The notes beneath the pieces were generated by a model. That model searched no databases. It saw nothing but the letters and a program-made list of their open reading frames with translations, and had not been told where the DNA came from. Below are positions 1 to 7,946 of a DNA stretch of 62,409 bases, piece by piece; positions within the stretch are counted from its first letter, which is position 1; each line of letters starts with the position of its first letter. This DNA comes from CAZTVF01 sp964616985 (GTDB lineage Bacteria > Planctomycetota > Phycisphaerae > SM23-33). The position numbers and the translations under genes are program-made. Where the stretch lies: NCBI GenBank assembly GCA_964616985.1, contig CAZTVF010000014.1, positions 1-62,409 on the forward strand, given 5' to 3'.

Positions 1-2
1 GC

Positions 3-1001
3 GTGATGGAAGGCTGCCAGCACAACACGATGGACGTGGAGTACTACGGCCCCAACGGCCAGATCAACGGCTGGTACCTCGGCGCGCTGCGGGCGGCGGA
101 GGAAATGGCCCGCCACGTAGGCGAGGGCGACTTCGCGGCCGAGTGCCGCCGCCTGTTCAAGTCCGGCCGCGCGTACATGGACGCCCGGCTGTTCAATGGT
201 GAGTACTACGAGCACGAGATCCGGCCGATCGAAGACCCGTCGAAGATCGCCTCGGGCTGCCTCTCGGGCGTGGGGGCCAAGGACCCCGCCAACCCAGAAT
301 TCCAACTGGGCGCCGGCTGCCTGGCCGACCAGATGGTGGGGCAGTACATGGCCCACGTCTGCGGGCTGGGCTACCTGCTGGAGCCCGCGCACGTGCGGGC
401 GGCGCTCGACAGCGTGTACAAATACAACTTCCGCCAGTTCCACGGGCACTTCAACAACATGCGGGTGTACGTGCTCAACGACGAGTGGGGCGTGGTGACG
501 GCTGTGTATCCGCAAGGCCGCCGGCCGCGAAGCCCGTACCCGTACTTCAACGAGGTGTTCACGGGTTTCGAATACACCGTCGCGGCCGGGCTGATCCAGG
601 AAGGCCGGACCGCCGCGGGCCTCCGCGTGATCGAGGCCGTCCGCCAGCGCTACGACGGCCTGAAGCGCAACCCCTTCGACGAGGCGGAGTGCGGCCACCA
701 TTACGCGCGGGCCATGGCAAGCTGGGCCGCCGTGGTCGCACTGACCGGCTTCGCCTTCAGCGGCGTGGACAAGACGATCACCTTCGCCGCCGCCCGGCGC
801 GGCGGCCGCGCGTTCTGGTCCAACGGTTACGCCTGGGGCACCATGACGCAAAAACGCGTCGGGAAGAAAACCCAGGCCACGCTCGATGTCCTCGGCGGTC
901 GCATTGAGATCTCCCGCATCATCCTGACGGGCGCGGGTGAAGTCACTCTACCGAAATCTCGGATATTGACGACGGGCAAGAAGATCGAGATGTCGCTATA
1001 G
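3..1001 (+). CDS. GH116-family beta-glucosidase, C-terminal part (partial)
   Basis: This is the C-terminal catalytic part of a glycoside hydrolase family 116 protein (non-lysosomal glucosylceramidase/beta-glucosidase type, formerly DUF608). The reading frame is open to the window edge, so the first GTG is not a real start. The visible fragment is 332 residues. The segment HNTMDVEYYGPN near the beginning fits the GH116 region that carries the catalytic acid/base aspartate, and it is followed by the alpha/alpha toroid helices (INGWYLGALRAAEEMARHVG). In the family this domain cleaves beta-linked glucose or xylose from glycosides. The substrate cannot be told from this fragment. A gene with inverted-repeat DNA behind it follows on the opposite strand. 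Confidence 0.8.
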   Translation: MMEGCQHNTMDVEYYGPNGQINGWYLGALRAAEEMARHVGEGDFAAECRRLFKSGRAYMDARLFNGEYYEHEIRPIEDPSKIASGCLSGVGAKDPANPEFQLGAGCLADQMVGQYMAHVCGLGYLLEPAHVRAALDSVYKYNFRQFHGHFNNMRVYVLNDEWGVVTAVYPQGRRPRSPYPYFNEVFTGFEYTVAAGLIQEGRTAAGLRVIEAVRQRYDGLKRNPFDEAECGHHYARAMASWAAVVALTGFAFSGVDKTITFAAARRGGRAFWSNGYAWGTMTQKRVGKKTQATLDVLGGRIEISRIILTGAGEVTLPKSRILTTGKKIEMSL

Positions 1002-1010
1002 CGTCCCCCA

Positions 1011-1170
1011 GGCATGGTCACTTCAGTGATCCATGAAGGTGGCGGCACGCATGATCAATGATCTTTTGTTCAGAATGCCCGCACCCGCGAAGCATTTTGC
1101 ACGCGAGTTGGTAGCGGTAGCGGTTCATCGTGGATGGTCCGGGTTCATGGATCACTAAAGTGACCATGCC
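1011..1170. repeat. Pair of inverted GGTCACT/AGTGACC palindromes between convergent genes
   Basis: Two copies of a palindromic motif lie in opposite orientation at 1011-1035 (GGCATGGTCACTTCAGTGAT core) and 1146-1170 (ATCACTAAAGTGACCATGCC core), enclosing about 110 bp with no gene. The same motif recurs at 8891, 27054 and 61195. Because it sits between the ends of two convergent genes it could fold as a bidirectional hairpin, but there is no T-run, so it is annotated as a dispersed repeat. Confidence 0.7.
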
Positions 1171-1194
1171 GGAGCAACCGGAGCCTATGAATCA

Positions 1195-2457
1195 TTACCC
1201 GCGAACGTGGCCGTTGCCGGTGACGATCCACTTGTAGGTGGTGAGGTCCTCGGCACCCATGGGGCCGCGGGCGTGGAGTTTGTCGGTGCTGATGCCCACC
1301 TCGGCGCCAAGGCCATACTCGCCGCCGTCGGCGAAGCGGGTCGAGGCGTTCACCATCACGCTGGCGGAGTCGACGGCGGTGACGAACGTCTGGGCCGCGG
1401 CCAGGTCGGCCGTCACGATCGCGTCGGTGTGCTTGCTGCCGTAGCGATTGATGTGCTCGACGGCTTCTTCCAGCGAGTCCACCACCTTGACGGCCAGGAT
1501 GAGGTCGAGGTACTCGGCGCCCCAGTCGGCCTCGGTGGCGGCCTTGGCCGCCGGCAGGGCGGCCCGCACGCGGTCGTCGCCGCGGATCTCCACGCCGGCC
1601 TTGGCCAAGTCGCCGAGCATCTTGGCCAGCAGCCCGTCCCGGGCCGCCAGTTTCGCATGCACCAGCAGCGTCTCCATGGCATTGCACACGCCGGGCTTCT
1701 GGCACTTGGCGTTGAGGACGATCTTGCGGGCGATGGCCTCGTCGGCGTCGGCGTGCACGTAGACGTGGCAGTTGCCGGTGTAGTGCTTGATGACCGGGAT
1801 GGTCGCCGCCTGGGCCACCGCGCGGATCAGGCTCTCGCCGCCGCGCGGAATGATCAGGTCGATCAGGCCCTCGGCCTTGCACATGGCGGTGACGAGGTCG
1901 CGGTCGGGGTTGTCGATGATGGTGACGGCTGCCTGGGGCAGGCCCGCCGCGGCCAGTCCCTGGCGGATGGCGGCGGCGATGGCGAGGTTCGAGTGCATCG
2001 CCTCCTTGCCGCCGCGAAGGATGCACGCGTTGCCGCTCTTGATGCACAGGGCGGCCGCGTCGGCGGTGACGTTGGGGCGGGATTCGAAGATGATCGCGAT
2101 CACGCCGATCGGCACGCGGCGTTTCTCGATCCGCAGGCCGTTGGGGCGGTTGTACGCCGCAATGGACGACCCGACCGGGTCCACCTGCGCGGCGATCTGC
2201 TCCAGCGCGACAGCCATGCCCTCGACGACCTTGTCGGTCAGCCGCAGGCGATCGACCATCGCCGCCGACAGGCCAAATTCGCCTGCCCGCGCGAGGTCCT
2301 TCTCATTCGCCTGCTGCAGATCCCGCCTTGCGGCGCGGATCGCGGCGGCACAGGCGACCAGGGCCGCGTTCCGGGCCTCTCCGCGCACCAGGGCCAGTTG
2401 CCCCGCGGCCTTGCGAGCGGCCAGGGCGGTCGTCTCGACGTATTGTTTGGCATCCAT
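1195..2457 (-). CDS. proA: Glutamate-5-semialdehyde dehydrogenase (gamma-glutamyl phosphate reductase)
   Basis: ProA catalyses the NADPH-dependent reduction of gamma-glutamyl phosphate to glutamate-5-semialdehyde, the second step of proline synthesis in the cytoplasm. The protein is 420 residues, the usual length. It shows the aldehyde dehydrogenase superfamily fold with typical ProA stretches: RVPIGVIAIIFESRPNVTAD, LRGGKEAMHSN, YTGNCHVYV, GVCNAMETLLVH around the catalytic cysteine, and the C-terminal GAEVGISTDKLHARGPMG. The start was placed at MDAKQY because an AGG-type ribosome site (ACGGAG) lies 6-7 bases upstream; the frame runs on without homology for 34 more codons. It follows cdaR in the same direction after 116 bp, so it may be the last gene of that block. 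No proB is seen in the window. Confidence 0.95.
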   Translation of the reverse strand: MDAKQYVETTALAARKAAGQLALVRGEARNAALVACAAAIRAARRDLQQANEKDLARAGEFGLSAAMVDRLRLTDKVVEGMAVALEQIAAQVDPVGSSIAAYNRPNGLRIEKRRVPIGVIAIIFESRPNVTADAAALCIKSGNACILRGGKEAMHSNLAIAAAIRQGLAAAGLPQAAVTIIDNPDRDLVTAMCKAEGLIDLIIPRGGESLIRAVAQAATIPVIKHYTGNCHVYVHADADEAIARKIVLNAKCQKPGVCNAMETLLVHAKLAARDGLLAKMLGDLAKAGVEIRGDDRVRAALPAAKAATEADWGAEYLDLILAVKVVDSLEEAVEHINRYGSKHTDAIVTADLAAAQTFVTAVDSASVMVNASTRFADGGEYGLGAEVGISTDKLHARGPMGAEDLTTYKWIVTGNGHVRG

Positions 2458-2526
2458 GTTGGACTCCGTTGATGGCAGACAGTGTACCCGAAGAAGGTGG
2501 GGCGTGCCCGGCTTCCTCGTGAACAT

Positions 2527-2553
2527 GCTTTTGCCCCTGCGGGGCGAAAAGCA
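2527..2553 (-). repeat. Small inverted repeat between cdaR and proA
   Basis: A near-perfect hairpin (GCTTTTGCCCC pairing with GGGGCGAAAAGC, one bulge) sits in the gap between the two minus-strand genes. It has no T-run on the minus strand, so it is probably not a strong terminator. It may stabilise or partly attenuate the transcript. Confidence 0.4.
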
Positions 2554-2573
2554 TGGCACCCGGACCAGTCTTG

Positions 2574-3953
2574 TTACGGTGTGGTGGTCCGGGTGTCGAA
2601 GCGGAAATCGACCTTGGGCTTGTCGCCGACGACCTGGAGCTGAAGGTCCTTGGGCAGGCGGATCTCGACGTCGCGGGTCAGCCAGCTGGTGGTGGGCAAC
2701 TTGTCGTTGTCGTTGAGCACCAGGTACGCGTCGACGTCGTCCACCTGCAGACGCTCGACATCCTTCTTGGCGCCGCGGATGGTGATCTTTTTACGCCAGT
2801 CGCTGGGGTCCTTGCGCTTGAGGATGTAGCGGTCCCACGTGCCGTCCTCGGCCCACACCTGCGGCGTCAGCAGGCGCACGGGCACGATCAACGTCTTCTC
2901 GCCGGTGAGCTGGCTGATCTTGACGTCGACGTCCACGGCCGGCTGCTCGGGCTTCACCGGCACGCCGGCAATGTACGGGTCGATCGGCACGTTCAGCGGC
3001 TTGTCGGTCGCAGCGCTGGTCAGGTCCACCGTCACCGTCTCCAGCACGGGCTTGGGCTGGCTCTTGAGCACCTCGTCCCATCGGCTCTTGGCCACGTACA
3101 GCCCCATCTGCGGCGGGCGGATGGCGGCATCGCCGATGGTGGCGCCCGTCGCGCGGAAGCGGACTTCCACGTCGGGCACGAACAGCACGCGGTCGAGCTC
3201 CACGCTGGCCGCCGGCGGCATCGCCGACATCACCTTCAGCCCGCGCCCGCTGATGGATTCCAGCGGGTTGAGGATGTCGGCGATGATGTTCAGATCGTGC
3301 TTGCCCGCGGCGAGGCTCTTGGTCAGGTCGAAGCGGATCTGCGAGTTGCTGTCGGCCAGCTCGCGCTGGAAGCTCGTCATGGCCGAGCGGCTGCCCCGCA
3401 GGCGGAAGGTCAGGTCGATCTCGCGGCGGGTCATGTCCGTCTTGTCCAGCAGCGCCAGGTCCTTGCCGCTGCCGGTGTGAAGCACCAGGCGGGCGCGGAA
3501 TTCGCTCTCCGGCCGCGCCAGCGTCACCTTGATGAATCGCGGCTCGACGGCGGCGATCGTCAGGCCCGACCGCGTCACGCCCGTCAGCGGGTCCAGGATG
3601 TCCTCGGCCGTCTGCAGCGTGTTCTCGCCCAATTGCAGGCCCCGTTGGGCTACGTCCACCGGCACGAGCTTTCCGGCCAGCGCGTTGGCGTAGCGGTCGA
3701 GGCTGCTGTTGGAACCGCGGACGGAGAACTTCACCTCCACCTCGGCTGGGCTGGCCAGGGTCAGGTCGTCGGCGCTGCCGGTGGTGAGGCGGATCTTGAC
3801 GGCGCTGAACTCGCGCGTCTCGGTCTTTTCGAGATCGGCGTACACCCAGATCAGCACGGTGACCAAGGCCACCCACACGAGGTTGCGGATGCCCTTGGCC
3901 CACCAGTGGCGGCTGAAGCGGGCGGGCTCATGTGAATCGTAGGGGTAGGTCAT
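2574..3953 (-). CDS. cdaR: YbbR-domain protein, CdaR-like regulator of diadenylate cyclase
   Basis: This 459-residue protein has one N-terminal membrane segment (about residues 22-40, IRNLVWVALVTVLIWVYADL) and a long extracytoplasmic part made of YbbR-type beta repeats. In Firmicutes, YbbR/CdaR binds and regulates the membrane diadenylate cyclase CdaA. The start codon overlaps the stop of the cyclase gene by 4 bp (ATGA), which indicates translational coupling and supports the same partnership here. Sequence similarity to characterised CdaR proteins is only in architecture and membrane anchor, so the function rests largely on context. The familiar third gene of this locus, glmM, is absent; proA follows instead. 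Confidence 0.8.
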   Translation of the reverse strand: MTYPYDSHEPARFSRHWWAKGIRNLVWVALVTVLIWVYADLEKTETREFSAVKIRLTTGSADDLTLASPAEVEVKFSVRGSNSSLDRYANALAGKLVPVDVAQRGLQLGENTLQTAEDILDPLTGVTRSGLTIAAVEPRFIKVTLARPESEFRARLVLHTGSGKDLALLDKTDMTRREIDLTFRLRGSRSAMTSFQRELADSNSQIRFDLTKSLAAGKHDLNIIADILNPLESISGRGLKVMSAMPPAASVELDRVLFVPDVEVRFRATGATIGDAAIRPPQMGLYVAKSRWDEVLKSQPKPVLETVTVDLTSAATDKPLNVPIDPYIAGVPVKPEQPAVDVDVKISQLTGEKTLIVPVRLLTPQVWAEDGTWDRYILKRKDPSDWRKKITIRGAKKDVERLQVDDVDAYLVLNDNDKLPTTSWLTRDVEIRLPKDLQLQVVGDKPKVDFRFDTRTTTP

Positions 3954-4801
3954 GACCGGCCCTTTGGATGGCGAAGGTTCTTGAGGCGGCGCGAGATGTG
4001 GGCCTCCTGCGTCAGCAGCTCCCGCAGCATCTGGCGCAGGGCTTCGAGTTCCAGGCCCAGCACGAGCTGTCCGTCATAGGCGAGCGACACGCGGCCGGTC
4101 TGCTCGCTGACGACCAGGACGACCGCGTCGCTGTCCTGGGCCAGGCCCAGGGCCGCGCGGTGGCGGCTGCCCAGCGAGGGGTCCACGTCCTCGCTCTCGG
4201 CCAGCGGGAACTGGCAGCCGGCCGCGGCGATCCGCCCCAGGCGAACCACCACGCCCATGTCGTGCAGTGGGCTGCCGGGGTAGAAGATCGAGTTGAGAAT
4301 GCCCGACGTGAGCTGCGAATCGACGGCCGTGCCCGTCTCGATCACCGAGCCCAGGGCCACGGTGCGCTCGACGGCGACGACCGCGCCGATTTTGTTGCGC
4401 GAGAGATAGGAGGCGCTATCGACGAGGCATTCGACGATGGCGGCGACCTCGCCCTTGGTGCCGCGGCGCAGGCGGGCCTGGCCGATCTGCATCAGGGCCC
4501 GCCGCAACTCGGGCTGGAAGGCGACCACCGCGGCGACGAACGAGAAGAACAGGAAGTTGCCGTAGAGGAACTCGACGCGTTTCCACTCGTCGCTCTTGGG
4601 CAGCAGGCGGATGGTGAGGTACACGGTGGCCAGCAGCAACGCGGCGCCCTTGACCAGCCTGGCCCCGCGTGTGCCGCGGAGGAACCGCATCGCCAGCCAC
4701 ACCACCACGCCGATCAGCAAAAGCTGGATGATCGACACCCACGGGTCGTATGTCGCGACCCGGTTGAGGTAGATCATGATGCCTTTAATGATCTCGTTCA
4801 T
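3950..4801 (-). CDS. cdaA: Membrane diadenylate cyclase (CdaA/DisA_N family)
   Basis: CdaA makes cyclic di-AMP from two ATP at the inner face of the membrane. The 283-residue protein has three predicted N-terminal membrane helices (about residues 20-100), then a DAC domain. The RHR motif is present (GSRHRAALG), as is the LxEA-type C-terminal part (VSEQTGRVSLAYDGQ). The nucleotide-binding motif that normally reads LHDGA is LHDMG here: the aspartate is kept, but the following Gly-Ala is Met-Gly. The start was placed at MNEIIKGIMIY because homology begins there; 18 further upstream codons are open. It is translationally coupled to the YbbR gene and lies about 200 bp behind folP in the same direction. 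Confidence 0.88.
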   Translation of the reverse strand: MNEIIKGIMIYLNRVATYDPWVSIIQLLLIGVVVWLAMRFLRGTRGARLVKGAALLLATVYLTIRLLPKSDEWKRVEFLYGNFLFFSFVAAVVAFQPELRRALMQIGQARLRRGTKGEVAAIVECLVDSASYLSRNKIGAVVAVERTVALGSVIETGTAVDSQLTSGILNSIFYPGSPLHDMGVVVRLGRIAAAGCQFPLAESEDVDPSLGSRHRAALGLAQDSDAVVLVVSEQTGRVSLAYDGQLVLGLELEALRQMLRELLTQEAHISRRLKNLRHPKGRS

Positions 4802-4998
4802 GATGTGCTCGAGCGGCCGAACGCCTGGACGCTTCGCAAGCCGTGACGCGGCCAACTGGGCCGTGCCAACCGTGCAGCACCTATCTTACTCGTACGCAGA
4901 CACAAGTCAGCCCCGAAGGTGGGGAGCGAAATGAGAATTTTTCTGGATGGAGCGGGATCGTCCCGGGCGTCGCTCGCCGATCGTTGTGCCGCGGCGGT

Positions 4999-5841
4999 TC
5001 ATCGGGCGTTTCTGCGTATCGCCTGCGCCACCTTCAACGCCTGCGCCAGCGGCCCGGCGTCGTGGACGCGGAAGATCGTCGCCCCGCGGGCGAAGGCGTC
5101 GAGGCAGGCGGCGACGGTGCCGTGCACGCGGCCGGCGGCGTCGGCCTCCCCGGTGAGCTCGCCGATGAACCGCTTTCGCGAGGGGCCCACGAGGATCGGC
5201 CGGCCCAGCGGCAGCAGCTTGTCGAGGTTCGCCAGCAGCGTGAGGTTGTGTTCCATCGTCTTGCCGAAGCCGATCCCCGGGTCGACGATGCAACGTTCGA
5301 TCTCCACGCCCGCCGCGGTGGCCGCTGCCAGGCGGGCGGCGAGGAAGTCGCGCACCTCGGCCACCACATCGGTGTAGGCCGGGCTCTTCTGCATCGTCCG
5401 CGGCTGGCCCTTCATGTGCATCAGCACCAGCGGGCACCGGCGGCCAGCGGCGACGGCGAGGATCTCGGGGTCGTCCCGCCCGGCCGAGACGTCATTGATG
5501 ATCTTCGCCCCGGCCCCCAGGGCGAAGTCGGCCACGGCCGCCAGCGTCGTGTCGATGCTCACGACGGCCCCCGCGGCCGCCAGAGCGGGGATGACCTCCC
5601 GCAGCCGCTCGATCTGCTGCGGCCCCGGCACGCGCTGGGCGCCCGGGCGCGTGGACTCGGCCCCGACGTCGATCACGTCGGCGCCCTGGGCCAGCATTCG
5701 CGTCGCCTGCTCCACCGCGGCCGGCGGCGAGAGGAACCGCCCGCCATCGGAAAAGCTGTCGGGCGTGACGTTGAGAATGCCCATCACCACCGGCTGATGC
5801 GTGCGGTGGGAATTCAGGATTTCATCTAATGACGCCGCCAT
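4999..5841 (-). CDS. folP: Dihydropteroate synthase
   Basis: FolP condenses p-aminobenzoate with 6-hydroxymethyl-7,8-dihydropterin pyrophosphate in folate synthesis and is the sulfonamide target. The 280-residue protein has the TIM-barrel pterin-binding signatures: VMGILNVTPDSFSDGG, GAxVIDVGAESTRPGA, IINDVSAG, VLMHMKGQP, CIVDPGIGFGKT and VGPSRKRFIG. The ATG chosen (MAASLDEIL) is the only start close to the homology. A perfect TATAAT lies 6 bases upstream of it, so the mRNA may be leaderless. The gene heads the cdaA-cdaR-proA block. Confidence 0.96.
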   Translation of the reverse strand: MAASLDEILNSHRTHQPVVMGILNVTPDSFSDGGRFLSPPAAVEQATRMLAQGADVIDVGAESTRPGAQRVPGPQQIERLREVIPALAAAGAVVSIDTTLAAVADFALGAGAKIINDVSAGRDDPEILAVAAGRRCPLVLMHMKGQPRTMQKSPAYTDVVAEVRDFLAARLAAATAAGVEIERCIVDPGIGFGKTMEHNLTLLANLDKLLPLGRPILVGPSRKRFIGELTGEADAAGRVHGTVAACLDAFARGATIFRVHDAGPLAQALKVAQAIRRNAR

Positions 5842-5847
5842 GGCCGC

Positions 5848-5853
5848 ATTATA
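5848..5853 (-). promoter_or_regulatory. TATAAT -10 box immediately upstream of folP
   Basis: On the minus strand the sequence reads TATAAT, GCGGCC, ATG. A -10 box 6 bases before the start codon puts the expected transcription start at or next to the ATG, with no room for a Shine-Dalgarno site. The -35 region is weak. The same TATAATGCGGCC string precedes the DUF6785 gene at 31470. Confidence 0.6.
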
Positions 5854-5869
5854 CTGCTGGCGTTCTTGG

Positions 5870-6153
5870 GTGCCATGCCTAGCGCAGGGTGCCATGCCGA
5901 AGCGTACTCGCGCCGGCATGCTCGCCTGACTCGCCGGTGGGTGGTACAGGGGCGCCCGCCGGCGTGATGTTCCGTTCGCGCAAGGACGAACGCAGACATG
6001 GTGGCGCCTTCGCACCCCCAAACGAGTTTGGGGGTGGCACCGCTCTGCCATGCTGAAGTGTAGGGTGCCATGCCGAAGCGTCGCGCTGTGTGCGACGCGC
6101 CGGCATGCATCGGCCGAGCATGCCGGCGCGGTACGCTTCGGCATGGCACCCGG
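5870..6153. repeat. Gene-free region with nested palindromes
   Basis: The 360 bp between folP and the ROK kinase holds no gene. It contains repeated GGTGCCATGCCGAAGCG-type units. The best palindrome has outer arms at 6063-6080 and 6134-6151 (GGGTGCCATGCCGAAGCG and its complement) and inner arms at 6097-6108 and 6117-6128 (GCGCCGGCATGC). A copy of the CACCCCCAAAC/GTTTGGGGGTG palindrome sits at 6013-6036. Confidence 0.75.
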
Positions 6154-6201
6154 CGGCGCGTGGGCAACGTCTTGAGAAGCTCGAACTGGAGAAGGATGAA
6201 C

Positions 6202-7131
6202 ATGATCCTCGGCTGGGACGTGGGCGGCACGAAGTCGGCGGCGGTGGTGGGCACGGCCGCCGGCGAAATCGTCGCGCGAACACAGTGGGATTCCAACGCC
6301 GCCGCGGGCCCGCAGGCGATGGTCGACGAATTCTTCACTCGCGCGGCGCCGCTGCTTCAAGGGTATCCCGGCGTAGCCGCCGTCGGCGTCAGCATCGGCG
6401 GGCCGATGAACGCGGCCACCGGCGTCATCAAGGGCCCCCCGCACCTGCCGGGCTGGGACAACATCCCGCTGGCGGCCATTCTGCAGGACCGCCTGAGCCT
6501 GCCCGCCGCCATCGAGCACGACGCCGTCACCTGCCTGCTGGCCGAGTTGCTCTGGGGCGACGCCCGCGGCCTGTCGCACGCGATCTACCTCACCTGCGGC
6601 ACGGGCATGGGCGCGGGCATCCTGATGAACGGCCAGATCGTCCGCGGCCCCGACGGCCAGACGCCCGAGGTCGGCCACGTGAGGCAGGCCGAGGACGGCC
6701 CGGCCATGTTCGGCGGCAAGCGAGGCTGCGTCGAATCGTTCTGCTCCGGCGAGGGCATCGGCAAGCTCGCCGCATTCCTGCGGCCGCGGCGATTTCCGCA
6801 CGCGACCGATACGCGAACTCTGCACGACCTGGCTGAGGCGGGTGACGCCGACGCCCGCGCCGTCCTGGAGCACGCCGCCCGCCGCACCGGGCAGTTGTGC
6901 GCCATGCTGGCCGACATCTTCAGTCCGCAGGCGATCCTGCTGGGGTCGCTGTCTCGCTACTTCGGCCCCGGGTGGGTGGAGATGATCCGTCGCGAGTTCG
7001 CCGCCGAGGCCCTGGCCGACAACTCGCGCCACACCCGCATCGCCCCGGCCAGCCTGGGCGAGCGGCTGCAGGATCTCTCCGCCATCGCCCCCTGCGTGTG
7101 GCGAGCGATGGTCGCCGGACCGCCGCGATAG
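6202..7131 (+). CDS. ROK-family sugar kinase (glucokinase-like)
   Basis: ROK kinases phosphorylate glucose, N-acetylglucosamine or related sugars with ATP. The 309-residue protein begins with the phosphate-binding motif LGWDVGGTKSAAVV and shows SIGGPMN, IEHDAVTCLLAE (the catalytic Asp in the ENDANxAA equivalent), LTCGTGMGAGI and PEVGHV. The usual zinc site CxCGxxGCxE is reduced to MFGGKRGCVE, so at least two zinc cysteines are missing. The start was set at MILGWDVG because GGAGAAGG lies 6 bases before it; the ATG two codons earlier is too close. It stands alone, with nagB about 800 bp downstream, which fits amino-sugar use but does not prove it. There is no helix-turn-helix domain, so it is not a ROK repressor. 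Confidence 0.85.
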   Translation: MILGWDVGGTKSAAVVGTAAGEIVARTQWDSNAAAGPQAMVDEFFTRAAPLLQGYPGVAAVGVSIGGPMNAATGVIKGPPHLPGWDNIPLAAILQDRLSLPAAIEHDAVTCLLAELLWGDARGLSHAIYLTCGTGMGAGILMNGQIVRGPDGQTPEVGHVRQAEDGPAMFGGKRGCVESFCSGEGIGKLAAFLRPRRFPHATDTRTLHDLAEAGDADARAVLEHAARRTGQLCAMLADIFSPQAILLGSLSRYFGPGWVEMIRREFAAEALADNSRHTRIAPASLGERLQDLSAIAPCVWRAMVAGPPR

Positions 7132-7290
7132 CGAAAGCTCTACACGCTGGCTGGGTGGCGACCTTCCTGCCTTCGGCAGGCAAGCCATGCCGCAGCGCGA
7201 TCCATCGGATCATAACAAGTTCTTACTACCCAACCATTTACAAAATCATGCGACATCATCGCCCCGTGTTAGCTTTTTGTGGATAATTCC

Positions 7291-7319
7291 TTGACTCTCA
7301 TCTGCGGCAGGTCCAGAAT
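7291..7319 (+). promoter_or_regulatory. Candidate promoter for the lysine-rich secreted protein gene
   Basis: TTGACT at 7291-7296, a 17-base spacer and CAGAAT at 7314-7319 form a fair sigma-70-type promoter about 90 bp before the next start codon. It lies in an AT-richer patch than its surroundings. Confidence 0.4.
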
Positions 7320-7416
7320 GATCCGAAGCGTCCAGGTGTACTGGCGTAAGATGTAACCGCGGAGACGCCGCAATGGAGTGGTGGCGAAGTGGTTACGCAA
7401 GCTAAGGGAGTAGCGC

Positions 7417-7818
7417 ATGTTGACTCGCATCCTCTGCAGTATCGCACTGGCGGTTGCTCTGGTCATGCCGGCCTCGTTGGCCGAAGCTCGGACCATCACC
7501 CACAAGACCCCCGTCGCCAAGAAGGCCGCCTCGAAGAAGGTCACCAAGACCATCTCCAAGAAGAGCCTTAAGGCGAAGAAGGGCCTCAAGGCCAAGAAGG
7601 GCACCAAGCACGGCGTGGCCAAGAAGCACAAGGCGACCCCGTCGAAGAAGCATGTCGCCAAGCGCCACGTGGCCAAGCGTCACCTGAGCGCCAAGCATGT
7701 CTCCAAGGCCCCGGCCAAGCATACTGCAAAGCCCGCCGCGGCGACCTACTCCAAGACGACGATTTCCAGCAAGACCACTCCGGCCAAGACGGCTGTTGCC
7801 CACCACAGCGGTTGGTGA
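7417..7818 (+). CDS. Secreted lysine/alanine/histidine-rich basic protein (histone H1-like composition)
   Basis: This 133-residue protein has a clear N-terminal signal peptide (MLTRILCSIALAVALVMPASLAEA). The mature chain is almost only Lys, Ala, His, Thr, Ser and Val, with short repeated units such as KKAASKK, KAKKGLKAKKG and KHVAKRHVAKRH. It has no enzyme motif. The composition is like histone H1 tails, but the signal peptide places it outside the cytoplasm, so it may bind polyanions such as acidic polysaccharide, extracellular DNA or cell-wall polymer; that is inference. A GGAG site precedes the start and a strong terminator follows, so it is a single-gene unit. Third-position codon use is that of a real gene, with AAG chosen throughout for Lys. 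Confidence 0.75.
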   Translation: MLTRILCSIALAVALVMPASLAEARTITHKTPVAKKAASKKVTKTISKKSLKAKKGLKAKKGTKHGVAKKHKATPSKKHVAKRHVAKRHLSAKHVSKAPAKHTAKPAAATYSKTTISSKTTPAKTAVAHHSGW

Positions 7819-7854
7819 GCGCGCGTCCAGTCGGTGGTCTTGCGCTAAACTCCG

Positions 7855-7883
7855 GCGGCCGTCATTGTGACGGCCGCTTTTTT
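7855..7883 (+). terminator. Rho-independent terminator after the lysine-rich protein gene
   Basis: A perfect 10-bp stem (GCGGCCGTCA / TGACGGCCGC) with a 3-base loop is followed by six T. It ends the preceding gene and separates it from nagB. Confidence 0.9.
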
Positions 7884-7946
7884 ATGCCCTTGTGTCGCGT
7901 CGGCCCGTCCTGTAAAAGGTCAGCACACTTCAACAAGGAGATCGCC

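Noticed and set aside
6013..6036. CACCCCCAAAC/GTTTGGGGGTG palindromes as transcription terminators
   Set aside because: No T-run follows any copy on either strand, and copies occur in upstream regions as well as after genes. They are better called dispersed repeats.
5842..7188. Very long minus-strand extension upstream of folP (729 codons in total)
   Set aside because: The extra 448 codons run antisense through the ROK kinase and an intergenic repeat. FolP homology starts at the ATG at 5841.
7360..7395. tRNA-like fold in the region before the lysine-rich protein gene
   Set aside because: GC-rich short stems are present, but there is no anticodon arm or TTCGA loop in the right place.
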